From: Pseudomonas sp. UBA1879
Lineage (GTDB): Bacteria > Pseudomonadota > Gammaproteobacteria > Pseudomonadales > Pseudomonadaceae
Direction: 5' to 3'
Assembly (NCBI RefSeq): GCF_002338065.1
Contig: NZ_DDHJ01000025.1
Coordinates: 635 to 64,634, forward strand
DNA length: 64,000 bases
The notes under the pieces are model-generated. The model did no database searches, was not told the DNA's origin, and was given only the letters and a program-made list of their open reading frames with translations. Each line of letters begins with the position of its first letter. The first letter of the stretch is position 1. The translations under genes and the position numbers were made by a program. Of this stretch, positions 8,011 through 16,096 are shown piece after piece.

Positions 8011-9350
8011 TGCGCCTGGATGTGCATGTCGGCGCCAATAAGGTCGCCCAGCTTTATCGCGAGCGCGACGAGTATGTTCTCCACTACCTGCCGGGCACTT
8101 CCGTTACAGGTTTTGTGAGCCTTGCCTTACCGGTTCGTGAGGCGCCGTGGCGCTGGCCGCGCGATCTGTTTCCATTCTTCCGGCAAAACCTGCCTGAAGG
8201 GTATCTACTCGGCGTCATTCGGGAAGAATTCGGGCCGCTTCTGGATGGCACCGATCTGTCCTTGCTCGCTGTCATTGGCGGTGCGGGTATCGGGCGCGTC
8301 GCGGTGACCCCGGAAGGCGTCGCGCCTGGCGTGGCAATGGCCCCACTGGAAATCGAACAGCTGTTGAAAGCGGAGAACACCACCGAGCATTTCGCAGAGC
8401 TGGTCAGACGCTACGCCCGCGCAGCGGTCTCTGGGGTAGTCCCAAAATTCATCGCCCATGACGTCGAGCCAACTGACGTCCCGCTCGGAAAGCCGACGAT
8501 CCGTACGGGCTTTCACATCATCAAGGGCTCGGACGACACCACGCCTTATCTGGGTTTCAACGAGTTCTACACGATGAGGGTGCTTGCGCGGCTACAGGTC
8601 GTGTCGGTCGCCACGTGCCAAATGTCCGAAGACGGTCGCGTGCTGGTCGTAGACCGTTTCGACGTCGACCAACAAGGGCGTCCGCTTTACGGCGTCGAAG
8701 ATGCCTGCGGCCTTCTCGGCCTGCCGCCCCATGAAAAATATGCAACCACGACCGAGCGTGTGTGGAATGCCACTCGACCTTATATCCCCAGTGAGCGGAT
8801 GCGGAATGCGCGGGAGCATTTTGGTTGGCAGATCCTGACGAACTACGTCGTTCGCAATGCTGATTGCCACGCTAAAAACATCGCGCTCTATTACACCTCT
8901 CGGGGCGACGTGACCTACACGCCAATCTATGACCTCGTCACCACTCAGGCCTATCCCCGTTTCGCGACCAATCCGCCAGGGCTGCCCGTTGGCGGGCGTC
9001 AGACCTGGACACCGGGGCGGACGCTGGAGGTCTTCTTTAACAGTGTTTTAGGCATCCCCCCGAGGCAATATGCGGCGATGGTCGAGCAGCTTTGCGAGTC
9101 TGCTGTTGAGGTGGGTAAAGAGCTGATCCAAGCGTCGAAAAATGAACCTGCGTGGCGGGACGTCGCCAAGCACATGGTTCATGCGTGGAACGAAGGTATG
9201 GAAACATTACGTAGCGCGAAATCTGCACCGCATCTGCGAGGGCTGGATGCCGCCATTAGCGAGGCGGGATTTTCAGGGCCGCGTGCAGCGGACAATGGAC
9301 GTGTTCAGATTGGTCGTTCTGAACTATTGGCACCTCGGCGACCCAAGTAG
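8007..9350 (+). CDS. hipA: HipA-like serine/threonine kinase toxin
   Basis: 447 residues, HipA fold. Visible kinase features: the N-lobe segment FFRQNLPEG (about 58-65), a Ser-containing activation stretch VSGVVPKF (141-148), the ATP-binding lysine K173 in HIIKG, the catalytic loop NADCHAKN (284-291; family DxHxKN), and the metal-binding aspartate of YDL (about 309). Characterised HipA proteins phosphorylate aminoacyl-tRNA synthetases and slow growth. The target here is unknown. The catalytic residues appear intact, so it is probably active. Its 3' end lies directly against a decayed alcohol dehydrogenase on the other strand, suggesting acquisition at a degenerating locus. Confidence 0.85.
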   Translation: MMRLDVHVGANKVAQLYRERDEYVLHYLPGTSVTGFVSLALPVREAPWRWPRDLFPFFRQNLPEGYLLGVIREEFGPLLDGTDLSLLAVIGGAGIGRVAVTPEGVAPGVAMAPLEIEQLLKAENTTEHFAELVRRYARAAVSGVVPKFIAHDVEPTDVPLGKPTIRTGFHIIKGSDDTTPYLGFNEFYTMRVLARLQVVSVATCQMSEDGRVLVVDRFDVDQQGRPLYGVEDACGLLGLPPHEKYATTTERVWNATRPYIPSERMRNAREHFGWQILTNYVVRNADCHAKNIALYYTSRGDVTYTPIYDLVTTQAYPRFATNPPGLPVGGRQTWTPGRTLEVFFNSVLGIPPRQYAAMVEQLCESAVEVGKELIQASKNEPAWRDVAKHMVHAWNEGMETLRSAKSAPHLRGLDAAISEAGFSGPRAADNGRVQIGRSELLAPRRPK

Positions 9351-9690
9351 CTTGCGTGACCCCATCGCTGCCAAGAACTGCGCGTACGCCATGTTTTCGC
9401 GCGGGCATGTCGCTGCCGTTGGCCACGGCGGTGCGCAGGTTGGCAGAAATCAGCTCGACGGCTTTCAGTGGGCAGACGTCGGTGATCGGCGTTGCGGCCG
9501 TTGAGACGTAGGCTTTGATGGCATGATTCAGTGCGTCGATGCCTGTGGTGGCGGTCAGGCCTTTCGGCATCGCAGCCATCAGCGAAGGGTTCGTTTACGG
9601 ACAGAAGCGGGGTGACGTTGCGGTCAACGATGGCCATTTTCACGTGGCAGGTGAGATCTGCTATGGAACGGCGCGAGGCGCGGTCGTCAT
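9340..9690 (-). pseudogene. Remnant of an iron-containing alcohol dehydrogenase
   Basis: On the minus strand three frames in succession show family sequence. One frame gives HVKMAIVDRNVTPLLSVNEP (about 9584-9660). A second gives MPKGLTATTGIDALNHAIKA through VELISANLRTAVANGSDM (about 9405-9573). A third gives ARENMAYAQFLA (about 9370-9405). Together they cover the middle of a class III (Fe-dependent) alcohol dehydrogenase with at least two frameshifts. Both the N-terminal nucleotide-binding half and the metal-binding C-terminal half are missing. It is clearly non-functional. Confidence 0.8.
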
Positions 9691-9708
9691 GACTTCAAGC
9701 CGACGGGT

Positions 9709-9735
9709 ACTCGCCTGCCCTTGCAACAGGCGAGT
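9709..9735 (-). terminator. Hairpin downstream of yccF
   Basis: Perfect 9-bp inverted repeat ACTCGCCTG / CAGGCGAGT with a 9-base loop, 20-46 bp past the yccF stop. No strong T run follows. Confidence 0.4.
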
Positions 9736-9754
9736 ATGAAAGTGCGGCTGAGCG

Positions 9755-10216
9755 TTAAGCGTTAGCCCGCAAGGCCCTGACCGACTCCTCAGCATTCGCC
9801 TTCCTCGCCATTTCGGCGACTTCCTTGGCTACGATGGTCTTCCCGATCGGTGCGAGGGCGATGCCAGCCAGTTTCAGATGTTGAATTCCGAAGGGGATGC
9901 CGATGATGGTGATGAAGCACGCGAGGGCCGACATCACATGCCCCAACGCCAGCCAGAATCCACCGAGGACAAACCAGACGATGTTGCCCAGCAGGCCTAG
10001 GCCGCCGGTGCCGATGTCATCCTTCAAGTGCAGTTCTTTACGGCTGATGGCTTCTTTGCCGAAGGGGAAGAAGGAAAACTGCCCGATCACAAAGCAGGCC
10101 CTGCCCCACGGGATGCCGATGATAGTCACAAAGGCGAGGACGCCGATGATCCACCAGGCCAGGCCCATGAAAAGACCACCGAGGATGAACCACAAAAAGT
10201 TGCCGATAGCGCGCAT
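9755..10216 (-). CDS. yccF: YccF-family inner-membrane protein
   Basis: 153-residue membrane protein with two tandem copies of the YccF (DUF307) unit. The first has NFLWFILGGLFMGLAWW, then TIIGIPWG; the second has NIVWFVLGGFWLALGH, then TIIGIPFGIQHLKLA. Hydrophobic segments of both repeats are consistent with four membrane spans. The molecular function of the family is not established. The gene stands alone with a hairpin downstream. An alanine- and charge-rich tail (KANAEESVRALRANA) follows the second repeat. Confidence 0.85.
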   Translation of the reverse strand: MRAIGNFLWFILGGLFMGLAWWIIGVLAFVTIIGIPWGRACFVIGQFSFFPFGKEAISRKELHLKDDIGTGGLGLLGNIVWFVLGGFWLALGHVMSALACFITIIGIPFGIQHLKLAGIALAPIGKTIVAKEVAEMARKANAEESVRALRANA

Positions 10217-10590
10217 TGCTTACTCCTTGTTTGAGAACTCAGTCCATTGAGGTACAGCGGGGACGGAAGGCTAGCACGGTGCCTTCATCTGGAAAAGATG
10301 CTGAAACGTGCAAAGTCTCGATAAGCGGACATTAAAAAGCCGGCTTGTGGCCGGCTTCTCGGTGACAGGTTTGGTGAGTTTTTGGCTCATCGCACCCGTC
10401 CGCAAAAGTGCGCGCTGCGTGCAGGCGCTTGTGAGGTAGACCAGACGTGCCCCGTGGGAGCGTCTGGTCGGCCACCTGTCCGCGGGTAGCCGACCGGTGT
10501 TGAAACGAAGGCGTGCAGGATACGCACTCTGCTGCTGTCTGCCCAGTCTTGATGCGCCGCGCTACGTCTTTATCTCTCATATGCACAGGT
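10217..10590. other. Intergenic region between yccF and the S24 repressor
   Basis: 374 bp without a convincing gene. It holds a minus-strand terminator at 10331-10357 and a second 9-bp inverted repeat at 10439-10447/10461-10469 (GACCAGACG and CGTCTGGTC). A possible 88-codon leftward frame inside it has no family resemblance. Confidence 0.6.
10331..10357 (-). terminator. Rho-independent terminator after the S24 repressor gene
   Basis: On the minus strand AAGCCGGC pairs with GCCGGCTT around CACAA and is followed by a T run. It lies about 235 bp beyond the repressor stop, so it ends that transcript if nothing intervenes. Confidence 0.65.
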
Positions 10591-11322
10591 TCAGCCATCG
10601 GGCAGGGTGGCGGGGTGGCGGCGATTGTTGAGGGTGGACCACCAGAAGATCCAGCCGAGAATGTGGATGTGTTGTTCCTGTATCTGCTCGGCGCTGAAGA
10701 TTTCGTCCGGGTATTCGCTGGCGTTGTGGCTGCGCAGGCGAAGGCCGCCGCCGGGGAGGCGATAGAGGTATTTCACCCGCAGCATGCCGTCGTGTTCGAT
10801 CGCATAGATTTCGCCGTCGATGACGTTGACGCGTCCACGGTCCACGCCGATGAGCGAGCCGTCCTGAATCTTGTCGGCCATGCTGTTGCCGACCATGGCG
10901 ACGCAGATGGCGTTGTGCGGGTTCACGTCCATGGCGTCGAGCACGCGTCGCGCCAGACGCACTTTGTGATGAGGGATTTCGCCGACGACGCTCTGCCCGG
11001 GGGTGCGGGTTTCCAGTTCGCAATAGAACGGCATGTCCAGCTCTTCACGCGCGACGTGCCGTCCGGTGCGCTGTCGGGTCACGGCGTCCACGCCGGTTTT
11101 GTCGCGGCCTTCGCCGGGGTGTTTGGGGCCCTCGCCGCTGCGCAGCCAGCGCACGTTGACGCTGAGCAGTTCGGCCACTTCTTCCATGCGCGCCATGGGG
11201 ATGCCGCGTTTGAACCAATTGTTCACGTGTTGCGGCGTTACCTTGCGGTTGGCGGCGAAGTCCGTTGCGGAGAGATGGCACTCCCGAAGAAGAACGCGTA
11301 GTCGATCACCTGATGTATTCAT
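10591..11322 (-). CDS. PrtR-like repressor: HTH plus S24 (LexA-type) peptidase
   Basis: 243-residue regulator. Residues 1-60 form a Cro/C1-type helix-turn-helix (VTPQHVNNWFKRG). Residues about 100-225 are a LexA-like S24 domain with the catalytic serine S147 in VGNSMADKI and the lysine K184 in LRVKYLY. Proteins of this kind (PrtR, phage C2) repress pyocin or prophage genes and self-cleave when RecA is activated. No pyocin or prophage genes are visible in the window, so it either acts at a distance or is an orphan. The domain linker is about 40 residues; an obvious Ala-Gly cleavage site is not seen. Confidence 0.85.
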   Translation of the reverse strand: MNTSGDRLRVLLRECHLSATDFAANRKVTPQHVNNWFKRGIPMARMEEVAELLSVNVRWLRSGEGPKHPGEGRDKTGVDAVTRQRTGRHVAREELDMPFYCELETRTPGQSVVGEIPHHKVRLARRVLDAMDVNPHNAICVAMVGNSMADKIQDGSLIGVDRGRVNVIDGEIYAIEHDGMLRVKYLYRLPGGGLRLRSHNASEYPDEIFSAEQIQEQHIHILGWIFWWSTLNNRRHPATLPDG

Positions 11323-11341
11323 GAGGCGAAGTTTACGTGCG

Positions 11342-11374
11342 GTTCAAGTTTGTTTAAATGAACGAAGTGTTCAA
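11342..11374. promoter_or_regulatory. GTTCAA-type repeats before the S24 repressor gene
   Basis: GTTCAA at 11342-11347 and 11369-11374 flank the dyad-like GTTTAAATGAAC (11352-11363), 20-52 bp upstream of the repressor start. This layout suits autoregulation by the repressor, but binding is inferred only from position. Confidence 0.4.
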
Positions 11375-11767
11375 ATGCGCGGGCAGTCAAAGTTGCCAAA
11401 GATGGTGGGGATTACAACTTCCGACCGTAGTTGTAGGGCGATTCATTCACTGTTTTGCAGGCGCTCAACAATGGTTGAAAGGCGTGGACGGCCTGGCTTG
11501 GGGCTGTTGGCGCGAGAGGAGGCGAACTAGAGCCTTATTGGCGAGTACTGTTGCGGAGTTTCTTTCCAGAAATGCCGTGAGTAACGACTGCATTAAACAC
11601 CGTGTTTGATGTGGCGCTGATTTAAACATTTCTTCGGTCGCACTGCTGCAAAAAAAGTGCGAAAGACATGACGAGGGGCAATATATGAGGTTGAAGGCGC
11701 AACGAAGTCGCGTGAGAGGTGACTGCTACCTCCGAAGCGACAGGCGCCTCGGAGGTGGCGATCCGGA
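11375..11767. other. Intergenic region between the S24 repressor and ppa
   Basis: About 390 bp lacking a convincing gene. The only notable structure is an imperfect hairpin just past ppa (TACCTCCGA at 11727-11735 against TCGGAGGTG at 11749-11757), which may end the leftward ppa transcript. Short frames on both strands have no recognisable products. Confidence 0.5.
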
Positions 11768-12295
11768 TCAGCCTTTGTAGGCAGCGACGGATTTGGTGAT
11801 GGCTTCGCGTGCGGCATCAGCGCCTGCCCAGCCTTCGATCTTCACCCATTTGCCTTTTTCGAGGTCTTTGTAGTTGGCAAAGAAGTGCTCGATCTGCTGA
11901 ATCAGCAGTGGCGGCAGGTCGGTGTATTCCTTCACGTCGACATACAGCTGGGACAGCTTGTCGTGCGGGACTGCGATGACTTTGGCATCGCCGCCGCCGT
12001 CGTCGGTCATGTTCAGCACTCCGACTGGGCGAGCGCGAATGACCGAACCTGGCGCAACCGGGTAAGGGGTCACGACCAGCACGTCGAGGGGGTCGCCGTC
12101 GTCAGCCAGGGTGTTCGGGATGAAACCGTAGTTGGCCGGGTAGAACATCGGGGTGGCCATGAAGCGGTCAACGAACAGAGCGTCGCTTTCTTTGTCGATT
12201 TCGTATTTGATCGGCGCGTGGTTGGCCGGGATCTCGATCGCGACGTAGATGTCATTCGGCACGTCTTTGCCGGCCGGAATCTTGCTGTAGCTCAT
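11768..12295 (-). CDS. ppa: Inorganic pyrophosphatase
   Basis: Soluble family I pyrophosphatase of 175 residues, the normal bacterial length. It splits pyrophosphate to phosphate and so drives biosynthetic reactions. The signature DDGDPLDVLV carries the metal-binding aspartates, and YGFIPNT plus the C-terminal KVIAVPHDK region are typical. ATG at 12293-12295 gives MSYSKIPAG, the standard opening; a G-rich ribosome site (AGGGGGGC) precedes it. It is monocistronic with a likely promoter at 12358-12386. Confidence 0.96.
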   Translation of the reverse strand: MSYSKIPAGKDVPNDIYVAIEIPANHAPIKYEIDKESDALFVDRFMATPMFYPANYGFIPNTLADDGDPLDVLVVTPYPVAPGSVIRARPVGVLNMTDDGGGDAKVIAVPHDKLSQLYVDVKEYTDLPPLLIQQIEHFFANYKDLEKGKWVKIEGWAGADAAREAITKSVAAYKG

Positions 12296-12357
12296 TGGGC
12301 TTTGCCCCCCTTGGTTGACCATTCAGAATCTGGCGTCCAGCGCCAAAAGTGGCCCGG

Positions 12358-12386
12358 ATTATAGGCACATTCCCGAAGCGTTGCCA
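12358..12386 (-). promoter_or_regulatory. Probable sigma-70 promoter of ppa
   Basis: Minus-strand TATAAT (12358-12363) with a weak -35 TGGCAA (12381-12386) at 17-bp spacing, about 60 bp before the ppa start. Confidence 0.4.
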
Positions 12387-12443
12387 CGCGTGGCAGGCGT
12401 CTTCAGGCCTCGTGATTGCGCTTGATAGACCGGCGTTCGAGGA

Positions 12444-13232
12444 CTAAGTGCCTTGATGGGCCATAAGTCGCGCCAGAGGGTCTTGCCGGTAGAAGGCTTT
12501 GAGTTGCGCGTAGACCTCGGGATAGGCCTCGACCAGCACATCCGGGGCGCTGAAGAAGTACTCGCTGGTGACGGCAAAGAACTCGGCGGGGTTCTCGGCG
12601 GCATAGGGATCGATGGCGGTTTCTGCGTCAGGGTCGGCGTCCAGCTGGCGGTTCATGTCATCGAACGCGCTTTGCATCGCACCGGCCCAGTCGGCGATGC
12701 GCATGTCGTTGTGCAGCGGCGGGTGACCATTGGCGTCGCCGTTGAGCATGTCGAGCTTGTGCGCCAACTCATGAATGACCAGGTTGTAAGCCTCCCATCC
12801 ACCACTCGACAGCACGCCCGGCCACGCAAGAATCACCGGGCCTTGCGACCAGGCTTCGCCGCTGTGTTCGCCGTCCCATTCATGCTCGATACCGCTGGCG
12901 TCGCGATGCCGTTGCGGACTGATGAAATCGTCGCCGTAGAGGATGATTTCGTGGAAACCCTGATACCAGTTCAAATCCCCCAGCGCCAGCAACGGCAGCT
13001 GCGCCTGCGCAGCCAGGAACAGACGCGACTCGTCATCCAGCTCGACGCCTTCCAGTGCGGTGAGGTGTTTGGCGTGGAGGAACAGCACGCAACTGTCGAG
13101 CAGGTAGCGATCCTCTTCAGCGGTCAAACCGTCGAGGATCGGCAGGCGCTCGCGAACCCGGTTCCAGAGTGCTGGGTCGATCGGGTTGCGTGCCAGCGTG
13201 CGGCGTTTGAGCCAGTCGCCCAGCGACCACAT
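12444..13232 (-). CDS. mtfA: MtfA-like zinc-dependent peptidase (M90 family)
   Basis: 262-residue cytoplasmic metallopeptidase. The zinc motif HELAH is seen in LVIHELAHKLDMLNG (about residues 150-165), and the downstream glutamate ligand is likely in ENPAEFFAV. In E. coli, MtfA binds the regulator Mlc and shows aminopeptidase activity; the target here is not known. The gene is directly followed upstream-to-downstream by dedA in reverse order (4 bp between them), so the two are probably co-transcribed from dedA. Confidence 0.88.
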   Translation of the reverse strand: MWSLGDWLKRRTLARNPIDPALWNRVRERLPILDGLTAEEDRYLLDSCVLFLHAKHLTALEGVELDDESRLFLAAQAQLPLLALGDLNWYQGFHEIILYGDDFISPQRHRDASGIEHEWDGEHSGEAWSQGPVILAWPGVLSSGGWEAYNLVIHELAHKLDMLNGDANGHPPLHNDMRIADWAGAMQSAFDDMNRQLDADPDAETAIDPYAAENPAEFFAVTSEYFFSAPDVLVEAYPEVYAQLKAFYRQDPLARLMAHQGT

Positions 13233-13235
13233 GAC

Positions 13236-13883
13236 TCAGCGCGCCGCGGCGGAACGGCCCATGCGGCTGCGGACCAGACCAACGATCATCGGCAGCAACG
13301 ACAGCAGGATGATCGCCAGCACCAGCAGCGTCAGGTTCTTCTTGATGAACGGAATGTTGCCGAAGAAGTAACCCAGGGTGACCAGACCGCCGACCCAGAG
13401 GATCGACCCCAGCACGCTGAAGCCCAGGAAGCGGAAATAGTGCATTTTGCCGAGGCCCGCGACGAAGGGTGCGAAGGTGCGGATGATGGGCAGGAAGCGC
13501 GCAAGGGTGACTGTCTTACCGCCATGACGCTCATAAAACTCGTGGGTTTTGGTCAGGTAGTCGCGGCGGAAAATCTTCGAATCCGGGTTCTTGAACAGCC
13601 TGTCCCCCAAGGTGCGACCGATGACGTAGTTAGTGCTGTCGCCGATGATCGCAGCGGCCATCAACAGGCAGGCCAGCAGCACCGGGTCCATGCCGCCACC
13701 AGCTGCCACAGCGCCTGCGATGAACAGCAGCGAATCGCCCGGCAGGAATGGCATCACCACCAGACCTGTCTCGCAAAAGATCACCAGGAACAGGATCGCG
13801 TAGACCCAGGTGCCGTAATGGGTCACCAGCAAATCGAGGTAGACGTCGAGGTGGAGGATAAGGTCGAGCGGGTTGAAATCCAT
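13236..13883 (-). CDS. dedA: DedA-family inner-membrane protein
   Basis: 215-residue membrane protein of the DedA/SNARE-associated family, members of which move lipid carriers such as undecaprenyl phosphate across the membrane and maintain proton-motive force. Seen are the re-entrant segment FCETGLVVMPFLPGDSLLF, the G/R motif ARFLPIIRTFAPFVAG and several membrane segments, with a basic C-terminus. ATG 13881-13883 (MDFNPLDL) is preferred over a much longer upstream reading that crosses the promoter region. A TATAAT-like -10 element lies at 13953-13958 on the minus strand. Confidence 0.88.
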   Translation of the reverse strand: MDFNPLDLILHLDVYLDLLVTHYGTWVYAILFLVIFCETGLVVMPFLPGDSLLFIAGAVAAGGGMDPVLLACLLMAAAIIGDSTNYVIGRTLGDRLFKNPDSKIFRRDYLTKTHEFYERHGGKTVTLARFLPIIRTFAPFVAGLGKMHYFRFLGFSVLGSILWVGGLVTLGYFFGNIPFIKKNLTLLVLAIILLSLLPMIVGLVRSRMGRSAAAR

Positions 13884-14267
13884 GTACGGCACCTGAGTGA
13901 AAGGCCTTGGCCGGGCCCTGTGCGGGTCGATGATGAGGGCGAAGTCGGACGCATTATAGAGGGAAGAAACCGGATGTTGCCGAGCGCGATAGTTGAATCG
14001 CAACATTTGGTAGTAACACCGCAGACGACGTCGAACCCGACCTGCGGGCGTGAGCAAGATCATGAAAGGGGCGCGGTGAAGCAGGCAGACGACCAGCGGC
14101 TTGCTCGCGAACCGGGTTGGGCGGTGACCGATGGGCTGTCTGACACACCGCCGTCACTGCCGCGGTGCGTCCGGCATGTCCCACTTCGACGCGTGGTGTC
14201 TGGATGCCTTGCAACATTCAATAAAAACGGCCTCCGAAGAGGCCGTCGTTCACACGCTATCGCCGAA
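13884..14267. other. Intergenic region between dedA and the aldehyde dehydrogenase
   Basis: 384 bp. It holds the likely dedA -10 element (13953-13958, minus strand), a degenerate REP-like half element near 14097-14112, and the aldehyde dehydrogenase terminator (14222-14246). No gene is seen. Confidence 0.5.
14222..14246 (-). terminator. Rho-independent terminator of the aldehyde dehydrogenase gene
   Basis: Minus strand: ACGGCCTC-TTCG-GAGGCCGT followed by TTTTAT, 22 bp after the stop codon. The stem is perfect with a stable tetraloop. Confidence 0.88.
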
Positions 14268-15788
14268 TCAGAAGAAGCCCAGCGGGTTGATGTCGTAGCT
14301 GACCAGCAGGTTTTTGGTCTGTTGGTAATGTTCCAGGGCGACCTTGTGGGTCTCGCGGCCAACGCCGGATTTTTTGTAACCACCGAACGCCGCGTGCGCC
14401 GGGTACAGGTGGTAGCAGTTGGTCCACACGCGACCGGCCTTGATGGCGCGGCCCACGCGGTAGGCGCGGTTGATGTCGCGAGTCCACACGCCTGCGCCGA
14501 GGCCGAATTCGGTGTCGTTGGCGATGGCAATGGCTTCCGCTTCATCCTTGAACGTGGTCACGCTGACCACCGGGCCGAAGATTTCTTCCTGGAACACGCG
14601 CATGGCGTTATTGCCTTTGAGCAGCGTCGGTTGGATGTAGTAGCCGGTGGCGAGCGAGCCTTCCATCTTCTCCACTTTGCCGCCAGTCAGCAGTTCGGCG
14701 CCTTCGCCCTGCGCGATTTCAAGGTAAGAGAGGATCTTGTCGAACTGCTGCTGCGAGGCCTGGGCGCCGACCATGGTCTCGGTGTCCAGCGGGTCGCCGC
14801 GCTTGATCTTCAGCACCTTGTTCATCACCACTTCCATGAATTGCGGGTAGATCGACTCTTGAACCAGGCAGCGCGAAGGGCAGGTGCAGACTTCCCCTTG
14901 GTTGAAGAACGCCAGCACCACGCCTTCAGCGGCTTTATCGATAAATTCCGGCTCGGCTTTCATCACGTCTTCGAAATAGATGTTGGGCGATTTGCCCCCT
15001 AATTCCACCGTGGACGGAATGATGCTGTCGGCCGCCAATTTCATGATGTGTGAGCCCACTGGCGTCGAGCCGGTGAACGCGATTTTGGCGATGCGTTTGC
15101 TGCTGGCCAAGGCTTCACCGGCTTCACGGCCATAGCCTTGCACCACGTTCAACACGCCTTTTGGCAGCAGATCGCCGATCAGCTCCATCAATACGCTGAT
15201 GCCTAGCGGCGTTTGCTCGGCGGGCTTGAGCACGATGCAGTTACCGGCGGCGAGCGCGGGCGCGAGTTTCCAGGCGGCCATCAGCAACGGGAAGTTCCAC
15301 GGGATGATCTGACCGACCACGCCCAGCGGTTCGTGAATGTGGTACGCCACGGTGTTGCCGTCGATTTCAGCGGCAGAGCCTTCCTGGGCACGCAGCACGC
15401 CGGCGAAGTAGCGGAAGTGATCGACCGCCAGCGGAATGTCAGCGTTGAGGGTTTCGCGCACGGCCTTGCCGTTGTCCCAGGTTTCGGTGACGGCCAGCAG
15501 CTCGAGGTTCTGCTCGATGCGATCAGCGATTTTCAGCAGGGTCAGCGACCGTTCCTGAACGGAGGTCTTGCCCCACGCATCAGCAGCGGCGTGTGCGGCG
15601 TCCAGCGCTTTATCGATGTCTTCGGCAGTGGAGCGAGGAAAGGTTGCGATCAGCTTGCCAGTGATGGGCGAGGTGTTTTCAAAGTACTGGCCTTTGACCG
15701 GCGGCACGAATTCGCCGCCGATGTAATTGCCGTATTGGGACTTGAAGGTAACGATCGAGCCTTCAGTACCGGGATGGGCATAACGCAT
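14268..15788 (-). CDS. NAD-dependent aldehyde (acetaldehyde) dehydrogenase, ExaC-like
   Basis: 506-residue class I aldehyde dehydrogenase that oxidises an aldehyde to its acid. The proton-accepting glutamate E262 is in VELGGKSPN and the nucleophile C301 in FFNQGEVCTCPSR; the coenzyme loop IPWNFPLLM is intact. Overall it resembles the acetaldehyde dehydrogenases (ExaC/AldB) used in ethanol and ethanolamine breakdown in Pseudomonas. It stands opposite an AcoR-like activator and has a sigma-54 promoter with exact GG-N10-GC spacing. A terminator lies immediately after it. The start at 15788 leaves a leader of roughly 70 bases. Confidence 0.92.
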   Translation of the reverse strand: MRYAHPGTEGSIVTFKSQYGNYIGGEFVPPVKGQYFENTSPITGKLIATFPRSTAEDIDKALDAAHAAADAWGKTSVQERSLTLLKIADRIEQNLELLAVTETWDNGKAVRETLNADIPLAVDHFRYFAGVLRAQEGSAAEIDGNTVAYHIHEPLGVVGQIIPWNFPLLMAAWKLAPALAAGNCIVLKPAEQTPLGISVLMELIGDLLPKGVLNVVQGYGREAGEALASSKRIAKIAFTGSTPVGSHIMKLAADSIIPSTVELGGKSPNIYFEDVMKAEPEFIDKAAEGVVLAFFNQGEVCTCPSRCLVQESIYPQFMEVVMNKVLKIKRGDPLDTETMVGAQASQQQFDKILSYLEIAQGEGAELLTGGKVEKMEGSLATGYYIQPTLLKGNNAMRVFQEEIFGPVVSVTTFKDEAEAIAIANDTEFGLGAGVWTRDINRAYRVGRAIKAGRVWTNCYHLYPAHAAFGGYKKSGVGRETHKVALEHYQQTKNLLVSYDINPLGFF

Positions 15789-15868
15789 GGTGAATATCTC
15801 CTTGCTCTTGTGATTGTGTGGGGAGAACGCGGCTTCACTTTTCATGAATGCGCTTATGGAAAGCGTAG

Positions 15869-15884
15869 AGCAAAGCGCGGGCCA
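15869..15884 (-). promoter_or_regulatory. Sigma-54 promoter of the aldehyde dehydrogenase gene
   Basis: Minus strand TGGCCCGCGCTTTGCT: the -24 GG and -12 GC are ten bases apart, as RpoN promoters require, and most flanking bases fit the consensus TGGCAC-N5-TTGCA. It points to the dehydrogenase, about 80 bp from its start. The region beyond (15940-16010) has imperfect dyads, for instance CCTGT-N12-ACAGG, that could bind the activator. Confidence 0.8.
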
Positions 15885-16096
15885 TTGCCGTGTGGTGCCC
15901 GGGCTATAGGCGTTTGAGCCAAAAAAGGGAGACTTGCTGGTGTCGCCTGTGTCGGTTGCGAAACAGGCTGCGTGACACTTTGTACCGAATGTGGGACAGC
16001 CGGCGCCGGTACGGTTGGCCCAGCATTGCAATGGCTCAAAGTGAGGAGGATGCTGGTCAACGAATCCCCAAGCCCTCACTGGGACGAACAACAAAA

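Noticed and set aside
10332..10598. 88-codon minus-strand frame between yccF and the S24 repressor
   Set aside because: It runs through a terminator and hairpin and resembles no known protein.
11358..11609. 83-codon frame before ppa
   Set aside because: Tryptophan/arginine-rich, no ribosome site, lies over the repressor promoter region.
12453..15002. 849-codon frame on the plus strand across mtfA, dedA and the aldehyde dehydrogenase
   Set aside because: It crosses three real genes on the other strand and a terminator, and no domain is recognisable.
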